A program made the position numbers and the translations under genes. Shown piece by piece: positions 24,190-33,272 of a stretch of DNA of 64,000 nucleotides. How positions within the stretch are numbered: the first letter of the stretch is position 1; every line of letters starts with the position of its first letter. The notes under the pieces were generated by a model that was not told the origin of the DNA, ran no database searches, and worked only from the letters and a program-made list of their open reading frames with translations. Source of the DNA: TMED27 sp964350695 (GTDB lineage Bacteria; Pseudomonadota; Alphaproteobacteria; Micavibrionales; Micavibrionaceae); the NCBI GenBank assembly GCA_964350695.1, contig CAYGKM010000005.1:76106-140105 (forward strand). The letters are read 5' to 3'.

Positions 24190-25337
24190 ATACAATAGAC
24201 GCCCTCAGTAATTCCTCTATCATTGTTATAAAAATCGGCACTGCGCTTGTTGTGGATGCCGGCGGGACGGGTGTTCGTCAAGATTGGTTGGACGCGCTTG
24301 CGGCGGATGTTTTTGCACTGCGCAAGGCCGGCAAGCAGGTCATTATTGTGTCTTCCGGCGCGGTGGCGCTTGGGCGAAATACGCTTGGCATTCCTTTGAA
24401 TATGCCCCCTGCCCTTATCCCCTTGGAAAAAAAGCAGGCCTCTTCTGCGATTGGGCAGTTTCATGTATTTAACGGGTTTTTCAAAGCTTTTAAGCCGCAT
24501 AATATACCGCTAGCGCAGGTTTTGCTGACGATGTCAGAGACGGAAAACCGCCGCAGTCATTTAAACGCAAGAGCAGCGATGGAAGAATTGGTAAGCGCGG
24601 GCGTTATCCCTGTGATCAACGAAAATGATGTGGTTTCGACCGAAGAGATACGTTTTGGTGATAATGACCGCTTGGCGGCGCGCGTGGCGCAGATGATGAA
24701 TGCGGCGGCTGTTATTTTGCTCTCTACGACTGACGGGCTTTACACGGCAAATCCTGATACAGACAGCGCCGCCGAGCATATTGGTGTGATTGAAATTATT
24801 ACGCAAGAGCATATGGATATGGCGGGTGAGGCCGTTCCGGGGATGAGCACGGGTGGAATGAAAAGCAAGCTGGAGGCGGCGAAGGTTGCTACGCTGTCAG
24901 GGATACACCTTATCATTGCCAATGGGCGCGAAAATGGCGCTTTGGGACGTGTTTTTGAGGATTCAAACACACTTACATCTCTCTTTTTAGGGCAAAAAAC
25001 TCAGAATAACGCGAAAAAACGCTGGATTGGTGCGCATATGAAGCCTAAAGGCTCTGTTCTGATTGATGCAGGGGCTTTGAAGGCCTTAAGAAATGGAAAA
25101 AGCCTGCTTCCTGTCGGCGTTATGGCTGTGAAGGGCAATTTTGAGCGCGGAGATGTTATTCAAGTGCTTGATGATGCGGGTAAGATTATTGCGATTGGTT
25201 TAAGCGCGTATTCATCAGGTGATGCGTCCATTATTAAAGGTAAAGACAGCGGTGACATTGAAAAAACGCTTGGGTTTTTAGGGCGCGCAGAGCTTATTCA
25301 TCGTAATGATTTGGTTTTAATAGACGCTGCCGCCTAA
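24186..25337 (+). CDS. proB: Glutamate 5-kinase
   Basis: A 383-aa enzyme phosphorylating glutamate in the first step of proline synthesis. The amino-acid kinase domain (residues 1-260) has VIKIGTALV, VSSGAVALG, VINENDVVS with GDNDRLAARVA, and GMSTGGMKSKL. A C-terminal PUA domain of about 75 residues (GSVLIDAGALKAL onward) is present as in most ProB. The ATG overlaps obgE by 4 bp. proA is not adjacent here but about 16 kb away, after the ATP synthase genes. Confidence 0.96.
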   Translation: MNTIDALSNSSIIVIKIGTALVVDAGGTGVRQDWLDALAADVFALRKAGKQVIIVSSGAVALGRNTLGIPLNMPPALIPLEKKQASSAIGQFHVFNGFFKAFKPHNIPLAQVLLTMSETENRRSHLNARAAMEELVSAGVIPVINENDVVSTEEIRFGDNDRLAARVAQMMNAAAVILLSTTDGLYTANPDTDSAAEHIGVIEIITQEHMDMAGEAVPGMSTGGMKSKLEAAKVATLSGIHLIIANGRENGALGRVFEDSNTLTSLFLGQKTQNNAKKRWIGAHMKPKGSVLIDAGALKALRNGKSLLPVGVMAVKGNFERGDVIQVLDDAGKIIAIGLSAYSSGDASIIKGKDSGDIEKTLGFLGRAELIHRNDLVLIDAAA

Positions 25338-25658
25338 AGGGACGTCTTCCAAAACCGACAAAGGGACAGCATCACCGTTTGCATCCGGCGCGGCTATGCA
25401 GAAAAATTCAGACTTCTCAGGCCCCATTTTAAGCGTACCCAAATTCATAACGCCAATAATAAGTTTGCCGATCAGCGCTTTTTTTTCATAGTGAGAATAT
25501 GCACCCACGGTCACTTTCACGCCGATTTCATCACCAAAATCAGCGGTGATCCTGTAGGTTGGTTTTGTTGCCTTTGAATCTTCAACCTTAATCACTTTGC
25601 CCACGCGCATATCGAGCGCGAGGAAGTTCGAAAAATCTGTTTGGTCTTTGATGGGCAT
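25317..25658 (-). CDS. CsaA-like tRNA-binding-domain protein
   Basis: A 113-aa single OB-fold of the tRNA-binding (CsaA/Arc1p/MetRS C-terminal) family. The strands FLALDMRVGKVIKVEDS and YRITADFGD are followed by GKLIIGVMNLGTLKMG and then FCIAAPDANGDAVPL. CsaA was described as a chaperone-like, tRNA-binding protein. Its 3' end overlaps the end of proB by 21 bp in convergent orientation, and it diverges from pepN. Confidence 0.88.
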   Translation of the reverse strand: MPIKDQTDFSNFLALDMRVGKVIKVEDSKATKPTYRITADFGDEIGVKVTVGAYSHYEKKALIGKLIIGVMNLGTLKMGPEKSEFFCIAAPDANGDAVPLSVLEDVPLGGSVY

Positions 25659-25696
25659 GCGCTATCCTTTTTTAAGATTTAGAAAAAGAAAATATC

Positions 25697-28267
25697 ATGA
25701 GAACAGACACGCCGAAAACTATTTATCTTAAAGATTATAAACCCTATCCGTTCAAAATTCATTCGATGAAGATGAATTTTGATATTTATGAAGGGCATAC
25801 GATTGTGACGGCTACGGCGCGTTATGAGCGGCTTAATTCTGAGGCTAAGGATGTTTTTTTGAACGGGGAGGCGCTCGAGCTTCTTTCTGTCAAAGTCGAT
25901 GGCAAGACGGTTTCAGAGTATAGCGCTGATGATGTATCTTTGCGAATCCCGACGCCTTCAGATGCATTCGAGTTGGAAATTGTCACAAAGATTTTCCCCG
26001 AGGATAATACCCGCCTCGAGGGGCTTTATAAATCCGGCGGAAATTATTGCACGCAATGTGAGGCCGAAGGGTTTCGACGGATTACATATTATCCTGATCG
26101 CCCCGATGTTTTATCCGTTTTTAGTGTACGCGTGGAGGCGGATGAGAAATATCCTGTGTTGCTATCAAATGGTAATAGGGGTGAAAGCGGCAAAGTGCGC
26201 GGCGGACGACATTTTGTGGAATGGCACGACCCCTTTCCCAAGCCTTGTTATCTTTTTGCGTTGGTTGCAGGAGCTTTGAGCCAAATTCACGATACATTCA
26301 CCACTGCGTCTGGCCGCGAGGTGGAACTTTATATTTATGTGCGTCCCGGCGATGAAAGCCAGTGCGGGCATGCGATGGAGAGTTTGAAAAAATCGATGAA
26401 GTGGGACGAAGACACGTACGGCCTCGAATATGAGCTGGAGAGGTTTAACATTGTGGCTGTGAGCGATTTTAACATGGGGGCGATGGAAAACACGTCGCTT
26501 AATATTTTCAATACCGCGCTTGTGCTCGCGCAACAGGAGACAGCGACGGATCAGGATTTCATGCGCGTTGAAAGCGTTATTGCGCATGAGTATTTCCACA
26601 ATTGGTCGGGCAACCGCGTGACATGCCGTGATTGGTTTCAGCTTTCGTTGAAAGAGGGCCTAACGGTGTTTCGGGATCAGGAGTTTTCTGCGGATTTGAA
26701 CTCGCGAGACGTACAACGCATTGATGATGTCACGCATTTGCGCCGTTTGCAGTTTCCTGAGGATGCGGGGCCTTTGGCGCACCCTATACGCCCTGATAAT
26801 TATATCGAGATCAACAATTTCTACACTATGACAGTGTATGAGAAAGGCGCGGAAGTTATCCGCATGATGCGCACGATCTTGGGCGCGGAGAATTATCGTA
26901 AAGGGACGGATCTTTATTTCGCCCGCCATGACGGGACGGCGGCGACGTGTGATGATTTTGTGGCGTGTATGCAGGAAGCGAGCGGCATTGATTTGTCGCA
27001 GTTCAAGCTGTGGTATTCAACGCTCGGCACGCCGGAGGTTTCGTTTAAAGGGACGTATGACAAGGCGAAAAAGACGTACAGTATTGAGCTGGATCAAAGC
27101 TTTAAGAATCCTCTATATATACCTGTTTCTATTGGGTTATTAGGAAAGAGTGGCAGTGATTTAATCGACACGCAGATTTTGAACCTAACGGATGTTTCGC
27201 AGCGTTTCGAAATTGAAAATGTAAGCGAAGCCCCTATTCCGTCTGTTTTGCGTGGATTTAGCGCGCCCGTGATTTTGAAAACAAGCCTCAGCAATGGCGA
27301 TCTTACCTTCCTAATGTTGAATGACAGCGATGGTTTCAACAAATGGGAGGCCGCGCAGCAGCTTTACGTGCGCATGCTCAGCACTATGATTGAGGATGGC
27401 AGCAAGGATATATGTCCGCGCTTCATGGCGACGATTGGCGAAGTGATTGAGACAGGCTTTGATAAGGATTGCGACAGCGCTTTGCTTGCGCGAATTCTTA
27501 CACTGCCGAGTATTGCGTTTATCGGGCAGCAGCGCGAAAGCGTTGATCCGAATGTGATTTACCAAGCGCGTCAGGTGTTTTTGGCTACGATTAAGCGTGA
27601 ACATCGTAAGAGCCTTGATAAGCTTTATAAGGACAGCGAAAGTGGCGGCGTTTTCAGTATATCACCGGAAGCAATGGGGCAGCGCGCCTTACGTAATGTG
27701 CTATTGAGCATTTTATCCTCGACACATGGCACAGGCTGCGCGAAGCGTGCGGCGGAGCATTACATGAAAGCCGATAATATGACTGACCGTGTGGCGGCGT
27801 TATCCGTGATTGCGGATATTAATCAGCCGCAACGCGAAGAGGTTTTTGCGGATTTCTACGGACGGTTTAAGGATTATCCACTGGTTGTGGATAAGTTCTT
27901 TGCGCTGCAAGCGGCCGCGAACAGAAAAGATATTATCCAAAATCTTAATAATTTAAAAGAACATACTGATTTTAATATTAAAAACCCGAATAGAGTTAGA
28001 TCACTTTATTCTGCGTTTGCCATGAATAACCCTGTCGGGTTTCATGCGGCGTATGGCTGTGGATATGATTTTTTAACCGATGGGATAATCGAGTTGAACG
28101 CGATTAATCCGCAAATTGCGGCGCGGCTTCTCTCACCGCTTCGGGAGTGGAGACGCTATACGCCTGATCGTCAGGAAAAAATGCAAGCCGCTTTAGAGCG
28201 CATTTTGGCACAAGACAATCTTTCGCCTGATGTCTTCGAGATCGCCAGCAAATCGCTAAAAGGATAA
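25697..28267 (+). CDS. pepN: Aminopeptidase N (M1 zinc metallopeptidase)
   Basis: An 856-aa PepN of the bacterial type. The beta-sandwich N-domain includes QCEAEGFRRITYYPDRPDV, and the substrate N-terminus is bound by GAMEN near residue 258. The zinc site is H297-E298-x-x-H301 with E320 as third ligand. An Ig-like domain and a helical C-terminal domain follow (DUF3458 type). It is likely cytoplasmic, with no signal peptide, and releases N-terminal residues in peptide turnover. rnhB starts 2 bp after its stop. Confidence 0.96.
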   Translation: MRTDTPKTIYLKDYKPYPFKIHSMKMNFDIYEGHTIVTATARYERLNSEAKDVFLNGEALELLSVKVDGKTVSEYSADDVSLRIPTPSDAFELEIVTKIFPEDNTRLEGLYKSGGNYCTQCEAEGFRRITYYPDRPDVLSVFSVRVEADEKYPVLLSNGNRGESGKVRGGRHFVEWHDPFPKPCYLFALVAGALSQIHDTFTTASGREVELYIYVRPGDESQCGHAMESLKKSMKWDEDTYGLEYELERFNIVAVSDFNMGAMENTSLNIFNTALVLAQQETATDQDFMRVESVIAHEYFHNWSGNRVTCRDWFQLSLKEGLTVFRDQEFSADLNSRDVQRIDDVTHLRRLQFPEDAGPLAHPIRPDNYIEINNFYTMTVYEKGAEVIRMMRTILGAENYRKGTDLYFARHDGTAATCDDFVACMQEASGIDLSQFKLWYSTLGTPEVSFKGTYDKAKKTYSIELDQSFKNPLYIPVSIGLLGKSGSDLIDTQILNLTDVSQRFEIENVSEAPIPSVLRGFSAPVILKTSLSNGDLTFLMLNDSDGFNKWEAAQQLYVRMLSTMIEDGSKDICPRFMATIGEVIETGFDKDCDSALLARILTLPSIAFIGQQRESVDPNVIYQARQVFLATIKREHRKSLDKLYKDSESGGVFSISPEAMGQRALRNVLLSILSSTHGTGCAKRAAEHYMKADNMTDRVAALSVIADINQPQREEVFADFYGRFKDYPLVVDKFFALQAAANRKDIIQNLNNLKEHTDFNIKNPNRVRSLYSAFAMNNPVGFHAAYGCGYDFLTDGIIELNAINPQIAARLLSPLREWRRYTPDRQEKMQAALERILAQDNLSPDVFEIASKSLKG

Positions 28268-28269
28268 AC

Positions 28270-28920
28270 ATGCCTGATTTTTCTTTGGAGCAGCAGCATG
28301 ATGGTCCCGTTTTCGGGCTGGATGAGGTTGGGCGCGGGCCATTGGCAGGCCCCGTGACGGCGGCGTGCGTTTATATTCCGAAAGCCGCGCGGTCCCTGCC
28401 CTTTATTTCTGAAATCACGGATAGCAAGAAGCTATCTGAAACCAAACTTGAGCGACTTTACGGACTTATCACAACGCATTTTGAATGGCGGGTCGTTGAT
28501 GTTTCTCCCGCGGAGATTGACGAGATTAATATTCTTCAGGCTTCGCTTAAGGCGATGGGTCTCGCGCTTGAGGGAATGGAGACGTGGCCTGCTCATGCCC
28601 TTGTGGACGGCAATAAGCTGCCGCGGCTGCCCTGCTCCGCCACCGCGGTGGTGAAGGGGGATAATAAGTCTGTATCAATCGCGGCGGCTTCGATTGTCGC
28701 GAAGGTTACGCGGGATCGTTGGATGCGAGACCTGCACGCCGCGTTTCCGCATTATGGATGGGATACGAATGTCGGATACCCTTCGGCGGCGCATCGCGCG
28801 GCAATAGATGAACATGGCATAACGGTGCATCATCGCCAATCTTTTGCCCCTGTGCGAAATTTTTTAGAGTATGGATCGACCGTTGCCCTTGACTCGAATC
28901 CCTTAAAGGCCGCGGGTTAG
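28270..28920 (+). CDS. rnhB: Ribonuclease HII
   Basis: A 216-aa RNase HII. FGLDEVGRGPLAGPV carries Asp18 and Glu19, TDSKKLSE is the next conserved block, and HALVDGNKLP with AAASIVAKVTRDRWM completes the catalytic site. The C-terminus has the GYP.AAHRAAIDEHG and HHRQSFAPVR blocks. It removes ribonucleotides and RNA primers from DNA. The 3' end carries the first two of a dense series of GANTC sites, and the stop TAG overlaps the third. Confidence 0.97.
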   Translation: MPDFSLEQQHDGPVFGLDEVGRGPLAGPVTAACVYIPKAARSLPFISEITDSKKLSETKLERLYGLITTHFEWRVVDVSPAEIDEINILQASLKAMGLALEGMETWPAHALVDGNKLPRLPCSATAVVKGDNKSVSIAAASIVAKVTRDRWMRDLHAAFPHYGWDTNVGYPSAAHRAAIDEHGITVHHRQSFAPVRNFLEYGSTVALDSNPLKAAG

Positions 28921-29070
28921 AGTCATTTAAGACTCTTGCCTAGAGTCCTGATTCTATTGATTGAATCCACTTTTTTCCTTGACGGCGAATCGGTTTTGAC
29001 TCAAGGTGCGCTTATGAACATAAGCGAGGATTTAAATGTCGAGTCAGAAATTCGATTTACCAACAGATTC
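28891..29070. promoter_or_regulatory. Cluster of 11 GANTC sites around the ccrM promoter region
   Basis: GANTC pentamers start at 28891, 28896, 28920, 28931, 28943, 28950, 28963, 28987, 28998, 29041 and 29066. With equal base use one would expect about 0.7 in 180 bp. GANTC is the target of CcrM, encoded directly downstream. Methylation of two such sites in the Caulobacter ccrM leader reduces its own transcription, so methylation-state control is likely here too. Confidence 0.85.
29009..29026. promoter_or_regulatory. 18-bp palindrome 10 bp before ccrM
   Basis: CGCTTATG-AA-CATAAGCG, a perfect inverted repeat with 8-bp arms. It overlaps a weak possible -10 (CATAAG at 29019-29024, 17 bp after TTGACT at 28996-29001) and lies just before the GAGGA ribosome site. 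It could be an operator for a dimeric regulator or a hairpin in the mRNA leader. Confidence 0.55.
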
Positions 29071-30130
29071 CATTATCACAGGCGATTGCGTGAAAATTAT
29101 GCGTTCCCTCCCTGAAAAAAGCATTGATCTGATTTTTGCCGACCCTCCGTATAATCTTCAGCTTGGCGGCGATCTTCATCGTCCGAATAACTCCAAGGTG
29201 GACGCGGTTGATAATGATTGGGATCAGTATGAATCCTTGCAGCATTATGATGAATTTACGCGTGAGTGGCTTGGCGCGGCGCGCGATCTGCTTAAAGACG
29301 ATGGCGGAATTTGGGTAATCGGCAGTTATCACAATATTTTCCGTCTTGGCTATATTTTGCAGGATATGGGGTTTTGGATTTTGAATGATGTGATTTGGCG
29401 CAAAACCAACCCTATGCCGAATTTTCGCGGTCGCCGCTTTACCAATGCGCATGAGACTTTGATCTGGGCGGGTAAAACCAAGGACAGCAAATATACGTTT
29501 AATTATGACTCTATGAAGGCGTTGAATGAAGACCTTCAGATGCGCAGCGATTGGACGCTTCCACTATGTACGGGCGGAGAGCGCTTGAAAGATGCGGATG
29601 GCAAGAAGGCGCATCCGACACAAAAGCCGGAAAGTCTGCTATATAGGGTTTTGAGTGCCTCAACCAAGCCTGGTGATATTGTACTTGATCCGTTTTTCGG
29701 TACAGGCACAACCGGCGCAGTGGCGAAGAAAATGCGCCGTCATTATATTGGGCTTGAGCGTGATGAGACATATGCGGCGTTTGCGCGCGAGCGGATTGCG
29801 GCTGCCGAAATTCTTGATGAGAACGTGCTACATCATGTGCAAAAACGCGAGAAGCCGCGTGTGCCATTCGGGACGTTGGTGGAAAACGGGATGATTAAAC
29901 CCGGAACTATCCTGAGTGATTCAAAGAACCGTTTTCAGGTGAGAGTGCAGGCCGATGGTAGTGTTTCCGCATTGAACCATATTGATAGCCCGCGCGGCTC
30001 TATTCATAAAGTCGGCGCGGCGGTGCAAGATGCGCCGTCATGTAATGGCTGGACGTTCTGGCATTATCAGGACGGGAAAACGACAAAGCCGATTGATGCG
30101 TTGCGGGAGCAAATTCGAGCCAACGCGTAA
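29036..30130 (+). CDS. ccrM: Cell-cycle DNA adenine methyltransferase CcrM (GANTC-specific)
   Basis: A 364-aa beta-class N6-adenine methyltransferase. DPPYNLQ (catalytic motif IV) begins at residue 36 and the SAM site DPFFGTGTTGA lies near 222. The long C-terminal part (from about 270) matches CcrM-type enzymes, with SPRGSIHKVGA and GWTFWHY, needed for GANTC recognition. CcrM methylates hemimethylated GANTC late in the alphaproteobacterial cell cycle. Next to rnhB as in many relatives. The ATG has GAGGA 7 nt upstream. Confidence 0.95.
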   Translation: MSSQKFDLPTDSIITGDCVKIMRSLPEKSIDLIFADPPYNLQLGGDLHRPNNSKVDAVDNDWDQYESLQHYDEFTREWLGAARDLLKDDGGIWVIGSYHNIFRLGYILQDMGFWILNDVIWRKTNPMPNFRGRRFTNAHETLIWAGKTKDSKYTFNYDSMKALNEDLQMRSDWTLPLCTGGERLKDADGKKAHPTQKPESLLYRVLSASTKPGDIVLDPFFGTGTTGAVAKKMRRHYIGLERDETYAAFARERIAAAEILDENVLHHVQKREKPRVPFGTLVENGMIKPGTILSDSKNRFQVRVQADGSVSALNHIDSPRGSIHKVGAAVQDAPSCNGWTFWHYQDGKTTKPIDALREQIRANA

Positions 30131-30133
30131 GTA

Positions 30134-31081
30134 CTATCTGTATTCGGCGGCTTCTTTTTCTTTTTGAAGCTTTCGTTGTTCTTGCTCTTCCTTACGTTTT
30201 TTCAAGCGCTCCTGATAGCGTTCTTTAAGGGCAAGCTCTTCAGGCGAGCGTTCGCGTTTTTTGCGATAGCTTTCTTCATAAATCAGCTGCTTAAGATCTT
30301 CATCGGCGTAAATTTCAACACCTTCTAAGACTCCCAGAATATTGGCGAGTTTATAGCCATCGCGTGTGCCTGTTTCACCTTGATAGGAGAAAGACTTAAT
30401 TTTGAGAACAAGGAAGGCTTGGCGGTTATCGTATAGGTTCTCACTTGTTTGCATTTGTTTTTTGTATTTTCTGAAATTGATCAGGCCTTGTTGAATGAAG
30501 TTTTCTGCCGCGTCAGGGGACATGGGCACTGTTTCTAAATTAATGGGGCGACTGAGCTCTACAACCAGTCCTTTGGGATAATCAGGCACATGCTGATTAT
30601 ATCTGAGGTCACAAATTTCATCATAAAAATTATTGGCAAGAACTTCGAGCCTGCGTATGCCATCCACTTTATATTCATCTACAATTTCAAATACTTTTTT
30701 ATCAAAATTATACTCGCCAAGCCGCAAAGGCTGAACTGCTTGGAAGCGTAAAGCAAATGTTTTGGAGTTTGTTGTCAGATACTCTTTTGCGGAAGCTGCA
30801 ATTTTTAGCCATTCAAATTCATTGTGAATATAGTCTTGGTATATGTCGCATTCGTTGATACGCAAAAAATCATTCACATGCGCGGGATTGTTGATATTCA
30901 TTTTCCCCAAGCGCCAATAGAGTTTTGACAGAGAAGAAACCGTAGGGCTTTCGTATATGTGATCTGCGGCTTCGGAAGGGACGACGATGTCTTCCACGGC
31001 TATTTTTGCGTCTTCAGCCACAGAAACTGCGGGTATGAGAAGAAGAGAAAATATGCATAAAAAGAATAGTCTAGCCGCCAT
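30134..31081 (-). CDS. Secreted protein of unknown function (possibly DUF4852-like)
   Basis: A 315-aa protein whose first 23 residues (MAARLFFLCIF, ending SVAEDA) look like a signal peptide, so it is probably periplasmic. I chose the ATG at 31081 because it puts the signal at the very N-terminus. The middle has mixed alpha/beta segments with no catalytic motif I recognise. The last 55 residues are highly charged (KKRERSPEELALKERYQER and more KEEQ repeats), predicted as a long helix. It follows mutY by 56 bp and converges with ccrM, 3 bp apart. Similarity to DUF4852 is a weak impression. Confidence 0.75.
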   Translation of the reverse strand: MAARLFFLCIFSLLLIPAVSVAEDAKIAVEDIVVPSEAADHIYESPTVSSLSKLYWRLGKMNINNPAHVNDFLRINECDIYQDYIHNEFEWLKIAASAKEYLTTNSKTFALRFQAVQPLRLGEYNFDKKVFEIVDEYKVDGIRRLEVLANNFYDEICDLRYNQHVPDYPKGLVVELSRPINLETVPMSPDAAENFIQQGLINFRKYKKQMQTSENLYDNRQAFLVLKIKSFSYQGETGTRDGYKLANILGVLEGVEIYADEDLKQLIYEESYRKKRERSPEELALKERYQERLKKRKEEQEQRKLQKEKEAAEYR

Positions 31082-31137
31082 AAAAGAATATCTTTCTGAA
31101 ATATAAGTCTTTTTTAGTATATCGCGATTCAAGGGGG

Positions 31138-32208
31138 TCAGGCAACTTTGATAAAAAGATTAAAGGCCTTTTTGAAAACACTGGGCAGTGCGGCGGATTG
31201 ATTAGTAGGTGTATCCCAGAAATATTCATCTGAGAGCGGGGCTTTTGTATATGCATGGTGTAGGGTTAGCTCTAAATCGAAATGAGTGAAAGTGTGGTGC
31301 ACGCGCTCTTTCATCGATTTTTTTAATATAAAAGCGGGATGGGTGTCGGTTTTTTCGATACCCCAATGATCGGTTGGCAGCGCGGCCATGCCGCCGAGCA
31401 AACCTTTATCGGGGCGTTTGTGGAAGAGGACTTCACCGCGCGAATTTTCTATCCAGTAGATGTGGCCGTATTTTTGCGGGCGGTTTTTCTTTTTGATTTT
31501 ACGGGGAAGCTCGGCGGCGATGTCTTTCTTTAAGGCGGCGCAGTTTTTGTTTAATGGGCAAAGAACGCAGCGCGGGGCTTTGGGGATGCATATCCCTGCC
31601 CCCAGATCCATGAAGCTTTGCGCGAGATCGCCGGGGCGGTCTGTGAAGCTATCGAAGAATAAATGCGCGATTTCTTTGAGCTGTTTCTTTGAATGCGGCA
31701 AAGGTTCTTCGATGGCGAAGAGGCGCGAGAGAACCCGCTCTACATTTCCGTCCATGACCGTTGCGGGTTTATTGAAGGCGATGGAGGTGATGGCGGCGGA
31801 GGTGTAATCCCCTATCCCCGGAAGCTCTTTGAGAGCGCTTTGGGTTTGCGGGAACTTTCCACCGAGCTCATTCGCCACCACTTTGGCGCATTTATGGAGG
31901 TTCCGCGCTCTGGCGTAATATCCTAATCCCGCCCACGCCGCCATGACATCTTCGTTTTCGGCGCGCGCTAAATCCTGCACGGTTGGCCAGAGGGCGAGGA
32001 ATTTTGTATAGTAGGCTTTGACAGCCTGAACGGTTGTTTGCTGGCACATGATTTCTGAAAGCCAGACTTTATAAGGATCGGCGGGTTCGCCAGATTTAAC
32101 CCGCCACGGAATTTCGCGGGCATGCGCATCATACCAGGATAGAAGTTGTCCCCGATATTCTTGTATCTGTTTGTCAGAAACCTTGTGATTATTATTCGTG
32201 GTTGTCAT
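31138..32208 (-). CDS. mutY: A/G-specific adenine glycosylase MutY
   Basis: A 356-aa glycosylase that removes adenine opposite 8-oxoguanine. EIMCQQTTVQAV is the N-terminal helix with the catalytic Glu, LPGIGDYTSAAI the helix-hairpin-helix and VMDGNVERVLSRLF carries the catalytic Asp. The 4Fe-4S cluster Cys set is C-x6-C-x2-C-x5-C (CIPKAPRCVLCPLNKNC). The C-terminal 130 residues form the NUDIX-like 8-oxoG reader. It starts 30 bp from, and divergent to, the DUF721 gene. Confidence 0.96.
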   Translation of the reverse strand: MTTTNNNHKVSDKQIQEYRGQLLSWYDAHAREIPWRVKSGEPADPYKVWLSEIMCQQTTVQAVKAYYTKFLALWPTVQDLARAENEDVMAAWAGLGYYARARNLHKCAKVVANELGGKFPQTQSALKELPGIGDYTSAAITSIAFNKPATVMDGNVERVLSRLFAIEEPLPHSKKQLKEIAHLFFDSFTDRPGDLAQSFMDLGAGICIPKAPRCVLCPLNKNCAALKKDIAAELPRKIKKKNRPQKYGHIYWIENSRGEVLFHKRPDKGLLGGMAALPTDHWGIEKTDTHPAFILKKSMKERVHHTFTHFDLELTLHHAYTKAPLSDEYFWDTPTNQSAALPSVFKKAFNLFIKVA

Positions 32209-32238
32209 TCTCGTTTTTCACACATAACTAGGAGCCCT

Positions 32239-32709
32239 ATGAAGACCCTTTCCGAAGCTACCGCAAGAATTGCCGGACGAAGCTTTCAGCGTAAATATGT
32301 AGCGCTTGGGCGGATCGTTAGCAACTGGCGTGAGATTGCGGGGCCGAGTATTGCGGATAAGGCGCAGCCTGTGAAGCTGCATTACCGCAAAAGCAAGGAC
32401 GGTGGAAAGCCGACGGCGACGCTCGAGATTGCCGCGTCTTCTGCAGATTCCACCAAGATGCACTATCAAAAAGGATTGATGCTGGAGCGGATTAACCAGA
32501 TTTTCGGGGAAGTATGGATTACCGATATTAAGTTTGTGGCGGTTGTGGCGAATAAGGTCGCCTTTAAAAAACCGAAAAAGCCGCCTACTCCCTTGACAGA
32601 TGAAGAGAAAAAGACTTTATCGGGGATGGTTTTAGACATTGAAGATGACGGGATAAAAAATAGTCTGTTGTCGCTCGGTCAGGGAATTCTTGAAAAGGAT
32701 AAATCATGA
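32239..32709 (+). CDS. DUF721 (DciA-like) protein
   Basis: A 156-aa DUF721 protein. The conserved domain spans about residues 15-100: LGRIVSNWREIAGPSIADKAQP, then LEIAASSADSTKM and INQIFGEVWITDIKFV. DUF721 proteins include DciA, the ancestral loader of the replicative helicase DnaB; alphaproteobacteria generally carry DciA rather than DnaC. The ATG at 32239 has AGGAG 5 nt upstream; the longer frame runs antisense into mutY. The stop overlaps efp by 4 bp. Confidence 0.85.
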   Translation: MKTLSEATARIAGRSFQRKYVALGRIVSNWREIAGPSIADKAQPVKLHYRKSKDGGKPTATLEIAASSADSTKMHYQKGLMLERINQIFGEVWITDIKFVAVVANKVAFKKPKKPPTPLTDEEKKTLSGMVLDIEDDGIKNSLLSLGQGILEKDKS

Positions 32710-33272
32710 AGGTTAATGCGATTACGCTGCGTTCCGGGAACGTGATTGAATATAACGGTAAACTTTGCGTTGTCGTGAAAAACGACATCATTCAGCCCGG
32801 TAAAGGTGCATCTGTTGCGCAGGTTGAATTGCGCGATATCCGCACAGGAAACAAAGACAATGTCCGTTTCCGTACGCAAGAAACCGTTGAGAAGGTTCGC
32901 CTCGAACAAGATGAATATCAGTTCCTCTATGGGGACGGCGAAGATTATACCTTTATGCATCAGGGCAATTTCGAGCAGGTTGTGATTAAGCAAGAAACAA
33001 TCGGTGATGCCTATATCTTCCTGCAAGAGGGCATGGTTGTCGAGGTTGAAACTTTTGAAGGCGAGCCTTTGGGCGTGTTGCTTCCGAAGACTGTGACGCT
33101 TCTAATTGTCGAGGCCGAGCCTGTAGTTAAAGGGCAAACAGCCACAACATCCTATAAGCCTGCGATCTTAGAAAATGGCGCGAAGGTGATGGTGCCGCCG
33201 CATATTGATAGCGGCATTCGCATTGTTGTGAAAACCGAAGACGGCACGTATGTCGAGAGAGCAAAAGATTAA
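32706..33272 (+). CDS. efp: Elongation factor P
   Basis: A 188-aa three-domain EF-P that relieves ribosome stalling on proline stretches. Domain I has the tip loop PGKGAS with Lys33, the position that is modified in many bacteria. The family signature TVTLLIVEAEPVVKG appears near residue 127 and the third OB domain ends with IRIVVKTEDGTYVERA. It shares one base with suhB (TAATG), suggesting coupling. Confidence 0.97.
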   Translation: MKVNAITLRSGNVIEYNGKLCVVVKNDIIQPGKGASVAQVELRDIRTGNKDNVRFRTQETVEKVRLEQDEYQFLYGDGEDYTFMHQGNFEQVVIKQETIGDAYIFLQEGMVVEVETFEGEPLGVLLPKTVTLLIVEAEPVVKGQTATTSYKPAILENGAKVMVPPHIDSGIRIVVKTEDGTYVERAKD

